Origin: Annona cherimola
Lineage: Eukaryota; Streptophyta; Magnoliopsida; Magnoliales; Annonaceae
Length of the DNA: 64,000 nucleotides
NCBI GenBank assembly: GCA_030490835.1
Contig: CM059972.1
Location: 44,991,452-45,055,451 of the forward strand
Direction: 5' to 3'
Shown: positions 21,014-33,735 of the stretch, piece after piece
Layout: each line of letters opens with the position of its first letter
How positions within the stretch are numbered: position 1 is the first letter of the stretch
Notes under the pieces: model-generated
Database searches by the model: none
Seen by the model: only the letters and a program-made list of their open reading frames with translations
What the model was told of the DNA's origin: nothing
Position numbers and translations under genes: made by a program

Positions 21014-22535
21014 GAGAGAAGGCATAAGAGACGTCCACTTTTTGGGCAAAACTTGAGAAGAAAAAATCTCGAAAGAAGGAAGCAGCTTGGATGTGCCAAG
21101 GAGGAAGGAAAAGGATGAAAAGGAAGAAGAAAAGAGGAAAGAAAAGGGAAGAAACCAAGATAGGAAAGTTGAAGCAAAACCCCTCCAGTTCAAGTAAGTG
21201 TTGAGTTAAGTTTAATTCATTGAATTCTAAGTTTTCTAGCTTCATTTATGGGTCATAAATTTGACCTATAATGAACCCTTAAATGATAAGTTATGATGCC
21301 CTTGATTAGAGTACTAAATGAGGAATGAATGAAAGGAATTGATTTAAGGGTTCAAGAGAGCTAAGTGTAAGGTTAAGGTTGATTATGACTTATGAACCTA
21401 ACTGAAATTTTTCTTAAATTCCAATTAATGTTGCTGTTTTAAGTATGCATCATGATTGGTTTACGATTTATATTTTCATGATTAATATATGTTGATTTGG
21501 GCAAGATTTAAGAACCTTAGGAAGGGTTAAACTTAGGGTTAATGACATGGACAAATTCCACTCTTTTGAGATGGATATGGGACATGAATTAAATCAATTG
21601 ATACATGGATTAATTAAAGGGTGAAATACCCTAAACATAGGGCACATGGGATGCCCAATATGGGGATGGAAAGAAATGCAAAAATCTGAATTTTTGAAAC
21701 CTAAGGTGTGGACGGTCAAGGGTGGCCAAGGCATGTGTAAAAAGTTGCTGTTTTGGGGCAACTAAATTATGGACCTTAGATATATGAAATTAACATAAAT
21801 ATGAGACAAGAAAAGTATGATTAAATGCTGGAATTTAGGAGATAAAAATCTGTTATGGACTATATGTCAAGATGGACGTTGAAAGTGGAAAAGAATGGTG
21901 CCAAAGTTGCTGTTTTGGAACCATGTGATTAAGGGATTAAAATCCTATGAAAACACCTTAAATTATGTGCTAATTAAGTGGTTTAATTATTTCAAAATAA
22001 AGGGCAAGTTGCTATTTTAAAAGAAATTAGAAAACACATAATATATGTATAGTAAGAAGGGTGCACATAAAGGGTAGGTGTGGCTAAGATGAAAAATGAC
22101 TAATATGATTTGTTAAAGTGCAAAGATGAATGGAAATATAAAAAATGTCACAATAAGGTGCTGTTTTGTTAATGACTTGTAATCTCAAAATTGGAGATTA
22201 ATATATGATGCATAATATATTAAATATGTGCCTAAAGTGAGCACCGATGTGTGAAATGTAAAAAATAAATGATATGTGGAAAATGGGAAGCAATGAGCTT
22301 CCATATGTAAAGTAAATGAAAGGATATTATGTGTTTAAAGGTTTACCCTACATAAGAGTATTAAAAATGAAATGGAATGAATGATATGATATGTTATGTT
22401 GCTATATATGAATACTCGACTTGAACTACAAGTGGGTCATGTATGTTAATGAAAAGCATAAGGGTTGGAAAACTAAGTTATATGCAAGCATATGAATTTA
22501 TATGTATGAATGCAATGCCATTCTTATGTGTATAG

Positions 22536-22580
22536 GCAAAGGCAAAGAAAAAGTTGATACGAAAAGCTGACGTGATTCAG
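22536..22580 (+). other. Candidate mini-exon in LTR a
   Basis: 45 bp bounded by TATAG at the left and a donor-like CAG/GTAAGTAAG at the right. It begins GGCAAAGGCAAAG and is conserved with 33693-33735 and 62424-62470 in otherwise diverged LTRs. The length is not a constant multiple of three, so it is probably a non-coding leader exon if it is spliced at all. Confidence 0.35.
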
Positions 22581-23721
22581 GTAAGTAAGCAATTTTCTAA
22601 AAGAGTTGCTTTCTCAAACTATGGTAAAATGATTGCGAATGCTACTTAAATGCTTTGTGTTGATTTACAAATGAATGTTTAATTTCTTTTGGAATTGTTT
22701 AAGGATGGTCATTCCTTATCTCAACATATTATTGAAATGTTGTTTTAACTATAACAAATGATTTGCTAACGATTTATCAAAAGGGTTGAGAACCAATGGT
22801 TCACATGTTTTTTATGAAAATCATGCTAGCATGTCCATGTTCATGTTTATGACAAGTTCATGGTGCACAAGGAATTAGGTGCATATTAAAGGTATAAGTG
22901 AACCGATTATCCCTCTTTAGTTTGACCAAGTCGCTAAGATAGGCGAAAGGCCGGCGCGCGCCCTCCCTGTGATGGGAGAAGACAGAGACAGAAGGTCATC
23001 TAGATAGCGTACCATCCTATGATGTTAATGTTTTATGATAATGCATTATATTATTTATGATGTACCCATGATGAGTATAATGGTTCATGTTTTTCATGAT
23101 ATACTTACGAGTGGGTATAATGATGTTTTACAAGATGATATTTAATGAAAAAGTTTGCCTACAAAATGAATTGCCTGAAAAACTATGCAGCTTGCTTATT
23201 GTGTTTCGACTCATGTTTTGTTTTTCAAACCCTAAGACAGGGCAAGGACGGATGTAGCAAGGAGCACCGGTTAAAATATGAGGAATGATAATTCTATGGA
23301 TGCCTGTATATGGTATTATGCGTGGAAAATGTATTATGAATTGAATAATTGCTATGTGATGCAATTTATGAAATTTACACTTTGTGTATGATGAAATAAT
23401 GAATAATTTTTAAGGACGAATGATGGATGTATGTTTTGCTATGCTATGAATGATTTAGAATTTATGATATATAATGAATATATCAAGATTTGATAATGGC
23501 TTAGATAGGCAAATTGATGTGAAATTGAACATGAATGATGAGTTTAACTCCTATGGAGTAAATTATAAAAGGATAAACATCTAATAAAACCCGCCATGTG
23601 ACAGGGCAACTGTGATACCTAGAACAAATGTGATTCATACATGCAATATAGGCATGTAATTAGTGTTAATTATATAATTGAAATGGATGGATGAGATTAG
23701 AAAAAATGATTAAGTAAGGTG

Positions 23722-25506
23722 TGTTGGAAACAATTGTTGAAATTAAATGCAAAATATCCAAAGCATGTGTTTTGATGATTAACAACACAATTTGAGTAAG
23801 TTTTAGCTACTAATATGTTTTGTGCAATATTTAAATGAAAAATATAAAATATAACAGGTCAAGACGCAAACCACGTCGACCCAGGCATCGACTTAGGCCA
23901 AGTCGATTCCTCAAGTCGACTCCATCTTCGACTTCAAAAGTCATCCTCTGTCCAACATTGAAATTGGGAGCAAGAATTCTCGAAGTCGCAGACGAAGTCG
24001 ACTTCACCTGCGACTTGGGTGAAGTCGCAAACCAAGTCGACTCCAGTATCGACTTCAAGTGATACTTTCCTTCCAGAGTTGAAATTGCGTGGCAAAGCTG
24101 CCGAAGTCGCACATGAAGTCGACTCCACTTGCGACTTGGGTGAAGTCACAGGCCAAGTCGACTCCAGCATCGACTTCAATCAGACAGGGCAAAAATTTCA
24201 GGAGTCAAGTCGGGGAATAAGTCGACTTCAAGATAGACTTGAGTCAAGTTGAAGACCAAGTCGACTTAAATATTTGACTTGGAACATATGAAGATTAATC
24301 CAAGTCCAAATCAAGCAAGATACATGAATTCAACCATTCTAATCGAAATATATATATCGGACTTGTTCATGCATAGAAAGATTCAAGCTTTTCAAGCTCT
24401 CTAGACATAAAGCTAAAGAACTTTTATACAAATGAACTCCAAGTATTGAAAATCAAAAGAAGAACACTTATGAAGAAGAAGTTAAGCAAGCAAGAGACAT
24501 TTCAAGAAAGATTAAGCAGACTTGGCAAGAGAGAAAAGCCAAGTCGCAAACGAAGTCGACTCCAAGATCGACTTGGGCCAAGTCTAAGGCCAATTCGACC
24601 CGAGGAAGAACTTGAACAAGCTGAGACAGCCGAAGTCGCACCCGAAGTCGACTCCAGCATGCGACTTGGGTGAAGTCGCAGACGAAGTCGACTCCACCTG
24701 CAACTTGGAGAAATAACGTTCGAATTTTTTCACGTTGGAACATTTATTACGCGCCAACCAACTCTATAACGTTCAAAATTCTCCCTCCTCTATATATAGA
24801 CGCTCAAGCAAACGTGGATATACACAAGATAGAGCTGAAAAAGAGGAAAGAAGTGCTACTAAGAGTTTCAATCCACTTTTCTCTACAATTGAGTGATCTA
24901 TACACTTTCAAAGGAAGAACAAGCTTCAAAGTTGTTGTTTTCTTCAACGCAAAATGATTCGTTGCTTCTACAGATTCTTCCTCGAGCTAGAACTTGCTAC
25001 ACAAATCTGTAAAGTGTAGATTTCTTCTGTTTCATCTTATTATTTAGTTTTTGGTGCTTGGTTTGATTTTGGCGTTTTAAACCAAGCTATAGTAAAGTAG
25101 CGTTGTGATTGGAGTGGAACTCGTCACCTACTTGTGCTATTTGTTGTATACGCCCCCTAGAGCTAGAATCTAGAAGAGAGCGAAGGCTCTAGTTGTATAT
25201 GCCCCCTTTAGAGCTAGAATCTAGAAGAGAGTGGAGACTCTAGTTGTATTCGCTGAATACATAGTGGAACCCAAGTCACAAGGGAGTATGAGCTTGGAAG
25301 AGTGGAGTAGGGAAGGTTGCCCGAACCACTATAAATCTTGTCTATTGCTTTTTCATTTCCGCCTTCATTATCTTATTGCTTTCCATTTGTCTTATTAAAG
25401 GGGATTAAACTAAACCGAGGTAAAGTCTCTAATCCAAGTTTTAAATTCTTAAATACCCAATTCACCCCTCCCCTCTTGGGTAATTGCCATCAACTCAGGA
25501 CCAACA
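23722..25506 (+). repeat. 5' LTR of the Sirevirus-like element
   Basis: 1785 bp, TGTTGGAAACAATTG ... GGACCAACA. Rich in AAGTCGACTT/GAAGTCGACTCC motifs (23868-24270 and 24536-24705). A TATA box CTATATATAG is at 24790-24799. The 3' LTR is 1768 bp and differs by numerous substitutions and small indels. Confidence 0.92.
24790..24799 (+). promoter_or_regulatory. TATA box of the Sirevirus-like 5' LTR
   Basis: CTATATATAG downstream of the AAGTCGAC motif cluster. The same sequence stands in the 3' LTR near 48543. Confidence 0.65.
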
Positions 25507-25508
25507 AG

Positions 25509-25523
25509 TGGTATCAGAGTAGG
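25509..25523 (+). other. Primer-binding site, initiator Met tRNA
   Basis: TGGTATCAGAGTAGG two bases after the LTR end. It matches the plant Met-tRNA 3' end complement (TGGTATCAGAGC) except for one base. Confidence 0.9.
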
Positions 25524-25554
25524 TCTTTGAGTTTTACCAAAGAGATCTTTTGAT

Positions 25555-27230
25555 ATGGCATCCCAATCCACTTCCGTTCCCACATTTTCCGAAGGCCAAT
25601 CCTTTACTAGGCCACCATTGTTTGATGAGAAAAATTTTGGTTATTGGAAGCTACGTATGAAATAACTCATCATGGCTACAGATATGGACTCTTAGATTGC
25701 AATCCAAGACGGTGTGACTTTGCCTATTGATGAAAGAGCTTCCAAATGGACCGATGAGGAAGTGAAAATTGTCAAGAGCAATGCCAAGGCTATGAATTCA
25801 TTATTTTGTGCTCTTACGGCTTCCAAATATGATAGAGTATTCTTTTGTTTGACTGCCAAAGAGATATGGGATACATTAACATCCATCTATGAAGGAACCT
25901 CTCAAGTCCAAGGGACAAGGAGAAATATTTTGATTGGAGAATTGAAAAACTTTAGAATGTTAGAAACAGAAAATATTTCCGAAATGTTTGCTAGATTTTC
26001 CAAGATTACTAACGCCTTGAAAGGGCTAGGAAAGGCAATTTCTGAATCTGAGCAGGTCATGAAGATTCTAAGGGCGCTACCCGAATCATGGACTCCAAAA
26101 ATCACGGCAATAGAAGAAGCCAAGGACTTAAACACGTTGAAGTTGGAAGACCTTATTATCTCGTTAATGTCATATGAGCTAATCAAGAAAAGAAACGAGG
26201 ATCACCACAAAGGCAAAAGAGTCATCGTCGTGAAAGCTGCACAAGACTCGGATGACACCACCTCATCATCACAAAACGACGATGAAATTGCCTTACTTAC
26301 AAAACGGTTCATAAAATTTGTAAGGAAAGGTAGAAATTTCAGAAACTTTAAAGAAAGAAATTCTAAAGAGAAAAAGAAAGAATCAACAAAATATTACTGG
26401 TGTGGTGGTTCGGGACACATGCAAGCCCAATGGCCAACGTCCGAAGAAACTAAAGCAGAGGAGCAAAGAAAAGATCGAGGCGACAATAGAAAATTTCAAA
26501 GAAACAAAGGAAGAAGCATGTACGTAAATGAAGAGGAATCTACAACATGTAGCTCTTCAAGTGAAGAATGCCAAGCGGATTGCGCAAGAATTTGTTGTAT
26601 GGAAAATTTCGACATATGTTTTGCGGTAACAGAAATCTTGGAGGATCAAGCTACTTCAACGAACTGCACAAGTAGTCAAGAGGTAACCTCCAAACAAAAA
26701 TCCTTTTCAATTTTCTCTTCTACAAATGAATGCTTCAAATGCGCTGAATTAGAAGAACTCTAACAAGCCTATGATTCATTATATGAGAAAATAAAGAAAT
26801 TAGAAAACAAGTTTACAATAAAGAAAAGATAATGTGATGTAGTAATGATTATGAATGGTAAACTTGCTGAAAAAATAGATAAATTAAAAATGAAAAGAAT
26901 ACCTTGAAAATTGAGTTAGAGAAACTCAAAAAGGAAAATGAATCATTAAATAAATCGCTTGTCAAGTTTTCTAATCCAGGAGAAAATGTGAAAATGTTTT
27001 TGAAAACGACAACCCAAACTTGTAAGAAAGGACTTGGGTATACTACATTTGAGCTAGAGAAATCTAATGCTTCAAAAAACAACGTCAAACCCATTTATAC
27101 TAAACCTAAAATAAATCAAGTAGTTTGGACCAAAAGATCAACCGAGGAACAAACTACCAAATGGCTTCCTGTTCCTAGACTCCCGGGAGCTTGTAACTTT
27201 TACAACAAGTTGGGACACAAGGTTTATTAA
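25555..27230 (+). pseudogene. Sirevirus-like gag
   Basis: The start at 25555 (MASQSTSVPTF) matches the related minus-strand element at 58057. In-frame TAA (25663-25665) replaces Gln and TAG (25693-25695) replaces Trp. The frame is then open from 25714 to TAA at 26761 (349 codons). Copia-type Gag core: NAKAMNSLFCALTAS, AKEIWDTLTSIYEGTS, MLETENISEMFARF and KITAIEEAKDLNTLK. The zinc knuckle reads YYWCGGSGHMQAQW (about 26390-26432); compared with CYRCGWMGHMQAQC in the sister copy, the first and last Cys are lost. After further stops a shifted frame (26904-27230) holds a coiled-coil-like KKENESLNKSL and a second Cys/His motif (CNFYNKLGH). Confidence 0.88.
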
Positions 27231-27420
27231 TGCAAATTAAGAAAATTACAAAACCTTGGTGCAAAATTGGTTTGGATGCCGAAAAGCATTGGATTTATGG
27301 CTTCAAAGGTAGACCAACGCAGACTCCAATGGATAACTAACCCAAATGGACCCATAAAATGGGTACCAAGAGGATGAGCTCCACTTGACTTGATCTTTGC
27401 AGGTTTGTCTTAGAGCTAAG

Positions 27421-28348
27421 GCCAATAACATATGGTTTACGGATAGTGGCTGCTCAAGACACATGATAGGAGAAAAAGGACTGTTCCATAAGATCAACCC
27501 GTGCAACGAAGGAACAGTTGCTTTTGGAATAATGAAAAAGGTAAAATAAAAGGAAAAGGAAATGTTTGTGGAATTTCAAATGCATGTATTGAGGATGTAC
27601 TATTTGTTGAATGACTCAAACACAACCTAATGAATATTAGTCAATTATGTGACAAAGGATATAAAGTTGTATTTGAATCCTCTATATGCAATATTTTTTA
27701 TGATGAACACATAGTATTTAGTGGCACAAGACATGAAAATGTATATTTAGTTTGCCTAGATGAACTTGAGAGAAAATGTTTAATAGCCATAGAAAATGAT
27801 CCATGGATATGGCATACAAGGCTTGGACATATAAATATGTCAAATATTAAAACATTGTGGAAAAAGAATTTAGTACAAGGGTTACCAAAGCTCAAATATG
27901 AAGAGGATAAGATTTACAAAGCTTGTCAACTATCTAAACAACCCAAAATGCCATTTTCCACCAAAAAGGAAATTTCAACAACTAGACCACTTGAATTGTT
28001 ACATATGGATCTTTATGGACCATCAGACATTTTAACTCTTGGTGGGAAAAGTACTTGTATGTAATTGTTGATAATTTTTCAAGATTTACTTGGATTATAC
28101 TCTTAACTAGCAAAGATGAAGCATTTTCTATGTTTGTCACATTTTCAAATTTGGTGCAAAATGAAAAACAAAGTTCAATTATTTCCATTAGAAGTGATAA
28201 TGGTGGTGAATTTAAAAATAATCGATTCATAGAATTTTGCAATGAAAAAGGAATTCACCATACATTTTCTGCACCAAGAACTCCTCAACAAAATGGAGTT
28301 GTTGAAAGGAAAACCGGACAATACAAGAAATGGCTAGAACTATGCTAA
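27421..28348 (+). pseudogene. copia protease, pre-integrase and integrase core
   Basis: Protease motif TDSGCSRHM with the catalytic Asp codon at 27442-27444. A frameshift near 27530 separates it from the pre-integrase region (27630-28064), which has WHTRLGHINM and then DKIYKACQLSK: the first Cys of the HHCC zinc site has become Tyr. LLHMDLYGPSD opens the core, and another frameshift falls near 28050. The catalytic Asp lies in IVDNFSRFTW, the second Asp in RSDNGGEF and the Glu in PQQNGVVERK (about 28290). A frameshift at 28310 then ends the frame at 28348. It is decayed in every segment, but the order is canonical copia (PR-IN-RT-RH). Confidence 0.88.
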
Positions 28349-28419
28349 ATGAGAGTAAATTGTCCAAAAGATTTTGGGGCGAAGCTGTAAGTACAACTTG
28401 TCATGTATTAAACCGAGTT

Positions 28420-29570
28420 ACATTACAACAATTTTGAAAAAGACCCCATATGAACTTTGGAAAGGCAGAAAACCGAACATATCATATTTTCATACTTTTG
28501 GATGTACTTGTTATGTGTTAAATAATGGAAAAACAAATTTGAGAAAATTAGATGCCAAAAGTGATGAAGCTATTTTCCTTGGTTATTCTTCAAATAGCAA
28601 AACATATAAGATTTTCAACAAAAGAAATCAAATAGTAGAAGAATCAATACATGTTGTTTTTGATGAATTTAACCAAACTTTGAGAAAGGAGGATGAACTA
28701 AGTGATGCAGATGATACAAAAGCAAAACAACAAGAACAACAAAAGGAAAGCGAGCTCAAGCCAGATAATCCCATGGAGGAAGAGGTAAGTGAAGGTAATG
28801 ACTCCTACAAACCTCCAATTGATTTAAAATTCAAAAATGTTCATCCAATTGAGTAAGTCATTGGAAATATTTATGAAGGAGTAAAAACTAGGAGATCAAA
28901 ACAAAATATTTGTGGACAATATGCATTTGTGTCAAAAATTGAACCAACCACTATTGAACAAGCTCTTAATGATGAAAACTGGGTTATTGCAATGCAAGAA
29001 GAGCTAAATCAATTTGAAAGAAATAATGTATGCCATTTAGTTCCTAGACTAAATGATTACACCATTATTGGTACCAAATGGGTATTTAGGAACAAATTGG
29101 ATGAAAGCGGACTTGTAATAAGAAACAAAGCTAGACTAGTAGCCAAAGGGTATTCCCAGGAAGAAGGGATTGATTTTGAAGAATCATATGCACCCGTGGC
29201 TAGATTAGAAGCCATACGCATTTTACTAGCATTTGCTTCTCACATGAATTTCAAATTGTTTCAAATGGATGTGAAAAGTGCATTTTTAAATGGGTACTTG
29301 AATGAAGAAGTATATGTTGAACAACCCCCTGGATTTGAAGAAAAGGATCAATCAAAATATGTTTATAAGCTAACCAAAGCATTATACGGACTAAAACAAG
29401 CCCCACGAGCTTGGTATGAAAGGTTAAATCGATTTTTGATTGATCATGAATTTCAAAGAGGAAAAGTTGATACTACCTTATTCATCATGTATAAAAGTAA
29501 AAACATTTTAATTGTGCAAATTTATGTAGATGATATAATATTTGGTGCTACTGATGAAACTCTGTGCTAA
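28420..29570 (+). pseudogene. copia integrase C-terminus and reverse transcriptase
   Basis: The frame at about 28430-28856 has KTPYELWKGRKPNISYFHTF and AIFLGYSSNSKTYKIFN, the copia integrase C-terminal region, and an acidic linker. It stops at TAA-type codons near 28854 but continues in the same reading to 28929-29570, the reverse transcriptase: [69 protein letters not shown] and the active-site YVDD at 29523-29534. The TAA at 29568-29570 replaces a Gln codon kept in the sister copy. Confidence 0.9.
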
Positions 29571-29585
29571 GAATTTTCTAAAATT

Positions 29586-30467
29586 ATGCAGAGCGAATTT
29601 GAAATGAGCATGATGGGAGAATTAAATTTCTTCCTTGGACTACAAATTAAGCAACAAGCTGAAGGAATATTCATAAATCAGTCCAAGTACATCAAAGAAA
29701 TGCTAAAGAAATTTGGAATGCAAACTAACAAAGGAACAAATACTCTGATGAGTTCAACAATCAAGATCGACACGGACGAAAACGGTAAATGTATCGATCA
29801 AAAGCTTTATAGAAGTATGCTAGGATCATTATTATATTTAACTGCTTCTAGACTGGATATTCTTTTCAGTGTTTGTATGTGTTCTAGATTCCAAGCATGT
29901 CCTAAAGAATCACATTTATTGGCTGTAAAAAGAAATTTTAAATATTTGATAAATACTACTAATCTTGGACATTGGTATCCAAAGGGGTCAACTTTTGATT
30001 TAATCGGCTACTCGGATGCGGATTTTGCCGGTTACAAAGTAGATAGAAAGAGTACTAGTGGAACATGTCAATTCCTTGGAAACATGTTGGTTTCATGGTA
30101 TTCAAGGAAACAAACTAGTGTTGCTCTATCTACGGTGGAAGCCGAATATATAGCCACCGGGAGCTGTTGTGCCCAACTATTTTGGATGAAACAACAATTA
30201 AAAGATTATGGCATTGATTATTATAATATTTCAATTAAATGTGATAATACAAGTGCAATTTTTTTAACTAAAAATCCAGTATTAAATTCGAGAACCAAAC
30301 ATATAGATGTAAGACATCATTTCATTCGAGAACACGTTGAAAATCATGATGTTTGTTTGGAATATGTGAAAACTGACGAACAAATCGCTGATATATTCAC
30401 CAAACCTTTAGCAAAGGAATCATTTTACAAAATTAGAAATGATATGGGGATGATTGAGTTAAACTAG
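29586..30467 (+). pseudogene. copia reverse transcriptase C-terminus and RNase H
   Basis: 293 codons continuing RT after the TAA at 29568. FEMSMMGELNFFLGLQIKQ is the RT thumb region. The RNase H acidic residues sit in GYSDADFAGYK, STVEAEYIATG, CDNTSAIFLTKN and SRTKHIDVRHHFIRE. The C-terminus is IADIFTKPLAKESFYKIRND, and the ORF ends with a true stop at 30465-30467. This is the longest well-kept part of the element's pol. Confidence 0.92.
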
Positions 30468-30974
30468 AAATAGCTAAATGAATAGTGGACTTAGAAAAAT
30501 CCAAGTCAATAAGTCAAGTCGACTCCGGGGCCCCCAAGTCGACTCCAGTGAAGTCGACTTGGGTATGGCGAAGGCGACTCCACGCTCGACCGTCGGACTT
30601 TCGGCCGTTCCCCCTTTTCTTTCCTCCTTCTTCCCTCTTTCTTCTCATTTCTCCTTCCCGCACGTCCTCCTCTTTCTCCTCTCCCACTCTGGCATTTTTT
30701 CATCTTCTCCGCCTCCCTCCATCTCTCATTCCTCTCTTTTCCCTATTTTCTTCTCTATTTCGGCGCTTCGGCAATCCTTCTATCTCCTCTCTCTCTAGAA
30801 TCTCTCTATTTGTTGTCTCTCTTTTTACTTCCATCAAGTCCCTGTTTTCCGGCAGTTCCTCCCTTGCTTTCCGACAGAATCCATTCCTTTGCTCCGGAGG
30901 TTTCTCAGACAATTGTTCTCATTGTTTTAGCCTCGATATTTCAGACTTTCTCTCATTCTCTTTTTGTATATCTC
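30468..30974 (+). other. Sirevirus pol-env spacer, pyrimidine-rich
   Basis: Begins with three AAGTCGACTC/AAGTCGACTT motifs like those of the LTR (30515-30560), then is CT-rich (30610-30960). The open frames across it are compositional. Its continuation after the inserted element is 45450-45491, just before the env-like ATG, so in the intact element the spacer was about 550 bp. A long pyrimidine tract before the downstream ORF suits a splice acceptor for an env-like subgenomic RNA (inference). Confidence 0.5.
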
Positions 30975-31959
30975 TGTGAAACCCTAACCCAAGTAAGCCA
31001 TATGTATGCATTGAACATGTATTTGATGATTATTTATGAATTATGGAATTATGAAGGTATTTTATGATTTTTGCTAATTATGGCAATTAGGGTTATGGGT
31101 TAGCATTAATGATGTGATTAAGCATTTTGAGCCTAAATGAGATAATGGGTTTAGAATGAATTATTTGTGATTTAAGTATGCAATAATATCATGAAAAATC
31201 ATTTTTCGTGATTTAAAATGAATTATGGAAATAAAGATGGAAATTGTCAAGTGTGAAGGAAAATATTGGAAAATTCATAACTCAACGCCTAAAAGGCGGA
31301 TTCAAGTGAAATTTGAAATGAAGATTGTTAATATTAGGATTGGTATTATGGAATTAAAAGATCATGAAAATTCTTGATGAAATGAGAATTATGAATTTTT
31401 TTAAGTATATGTTCATTTCAACCGTTAATTTCAAACGGCTATATCGGGAGCTAGAAAACTCGGATTGAGTTGAAATTTGAAACGGTTGAATAAAATTATG
31501 AGATGTTTATGTTGAATGGATTGGATTAAGGGAATAATGATAGGATTAGGGTGCTAATTAATTATTTGTATTCCCAAATCCAAAAGATATATTCAAGTGG
31601 TCATAACTCGACGTAGAAACGTCGGATTGAGATGAAATTTGAAACGATGGAATAAAATTATGAAATCTATGAGATGAATGGAATGGATTAAGCTAATTAT
31701 CATGAGAAATGGCTTTCTTGGAGAGCAAGTAACAAGTTGCTTAAGGGCTAAGCAAAGAAAGGCAATTGTGGACAAGTGGATGGTTGTGATTAAAGTTGCC
31801 TTTTTGGATTTTTAGAAAATGGTAAAAACCCATTTTACTTGGCTGTAATTGTGCCAACACATAAGGTAGATAAGGGTGCATTTAAGTGTGTGGAATTGCA
31901 GCACAAGTGGGGCCCACAAAGCTGGAAAATCCAGCTACACAAGGGTGATCGTGCATGTG

Positions 31960-31981
31960 GGGAGAGAGAGAGAGAGAGAGA
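31960..31981. repeat. GA microsatellite
   Basis: (GA)n run of about ten units inside a purine-rich stretch. The copy in the 3' LTR (40576-40597) has the same length, as expected for a young pair. Confidence 0.85.
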
Positions 31982-33692
31982 GTTCTTGGAAATTTCCAAG
32001 GGCTGGAAATTCCTTCCCCAAGCAACAGCAGCTCACGTCCCCAACCTGGCCAGCAAGGAGGAAGGAAAATAGGAGAAAAAGAAGGAGAAAAAGAATGGGA
32101 GATTAGAGGAGAAGAGTAGCTCATGTGATTAGGGTTTGGAGAGCATCAAACCAAGTAAGTACATGGGTTAATTTGATTTGGTTATCTTGAGTTCTTGAAC
32201 TCCAAAGTTCTAAATATGATGTTTCAACATGCTTTAAAGTGATGATTCAACAAGCATTTGAATGAATATGGAATGGGTTTTAGCTTGCATGCATGAAACT
32301 CCATGATTTAGATGATGGAAAGTGAAGTTTTGAATGATATATGATGTTGTAAAATAAATTATGGTCGGAACAGTAAATGGATGATTTTTATCATGAAAAT
32401 TTTTGAGAACAATCCTCATGCTATGATTAAGGAACGACCAAAGTTTCAGCCTAAAAGGATATGTATGTTGGAAATTAAAAATCCGTGAATATTAGCCCAA
32501 ACAGGGTAAAACGGGTTACAGGATCAGCTGTAGAAAAGGATTTTTAATAATTTTTCTACAAGGGTTTTCGGGCTGAAAATTTTACAGGACGTACAAGACA
32601 TATTGGGGATAACAGGAAAAATTTAAAAATGAGGTTTTTATGGGTGTAAATAAACCCCATAAATAACGTCATTCAGGCTGACTGGAAATGGAGTTTACTG
32701 TTCAGCAAGGTAAAAATCCCCAAATAAATATGTAATGTTAATATTTCGTGCTGAAACTTTCATGAAAGTTAATTTATGAAGTTATTAAGTTATGGTAGAA
32801 ATTTCAGATCAAAAATACTTGATTTGATATTAATTCAAGATTTTAAGATTTCAGCACGCCTGATTTCAGCATATGGGGTTAGTTTGAGAAAGAAATCAAA
32901 AAGAAATATGAAACGTGTGTAGAAATGATCCAAATTGAGTTATGTGTTAAATCATTAAATATGGATCAATAAAAGTGAGATTATATGCTGAAATTTCGGA
33001 TTTATATAATGACCTAAGGTTATGTGTCAAAGGACACGTTAAACGGGTTAAAAGTGGGTTCCAAACTAACTGTTTTGGAAACCTATGGAAAATGGATTTA
33101 AACCCCATGAAAATACCTTAAGTAAAGTGGTATTAAAGGGTAATTAACCCTCTGGAAAATGGGTTAAATTTCTCAGTTAAGAAATTTTAAGAAATGCATC
33201 ATGTTTAAGTGCTAAATGAGCTTATGTGAAGGGATAATGATAAACGGGTGATGAATGATTTATGAAAAATGATTTTATGCAAAAATGCATGAAAATGAGA
33301 TGAATTTCATGTTTATGTATCTGTTTGGAATGACATGTTATTAATCCAAAAGTTTGGATTTGAATCATGAAGTTTAGGCAATGTTATGTACGTAGAAGAA
33401 ACACCCGTATGTGTATTTTTGGAAAAAAATGGAAAAATTGCAAAGTAAGCTTAATAAAGCTATGAATGATGCATATGGAATGGATACCCTAATTTTATGG
33501 TTATGTGCATGTTATATGTATAGGCTATGATGTGTGATAGCCAAATGTGTGAAAACGGTGTTAATATATGCAAATTAAGCCATATATGTGTATGATGAAT
33601 TATGAAGGATATATGCTAATGAAAATGGGTTGGAAAACTAAATGGAATGCAATGACAAGAAATGTATGAAAAACCATATTATGTTCATGTAG

Positions 33693-33735
33693 GCAAGGAA
33701 AAGAATGGAAGGAAAAGGGATTATGGCGATCTCAG
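33693..33735 (+). other. Candidate mini-exon in the giant LTR
   Basis: 43 bp starting GGCAAGGAAAAG after CATGTAG and ending CTCAG before GTAAGCAAGC. Conserved in two diverged relatives (22536-22580, 62424-62470) whose flanks differ far more. Repeated identically at 42309-42351. Confidence 0.4.

Larger units (their letters stand above)
19898..23610 (+). repeat. Long gypsy-type LTR 'a' (TGTGATACCC...)
   Basis: Starts TGTGATACCCAGACTCG. It has no coding capacity. It aligns with LTR b (23611-62915, after removing insertions) and, more distantly, with the 5.85-kb LTRs at 30975 and 39591. Shared blocks: TTAATCACCATAGC near 20014; TATATATAAG at 21004 followed by a purine-rich leader ending CAAGTAAGTG (21191); GGCAAAGGCAAAG ... 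TTCAGGTAAGTAAGC (22536-22590); CAAGTCGCTAAG and CCCTCCCTGTGATGGGAG (22928-22979); TTTTTCAAACCCTAAGACAGG (23221). Its expected last ~80 bp are missing because LTR b starts at 23611. Lineage (Tekay/Del-like) is inferred. Confidence 0.65.

Noticed and set aside
20831..21245. Overlapping minus-strand hydrophobic ORFs (94-120 codons)
   Set aside because: Antisense of the purine-rich LTR leader; Phe/Leu/Ser/Pro content reflects the T/C-rich strand.
30485..30979. 164-codon Ser/Phe/Pro-rich ORF after pol
   Set aside because: Caused by CT-rich composition of the pol-env spacer; it also crosses an LTR insertion junction at 30975.
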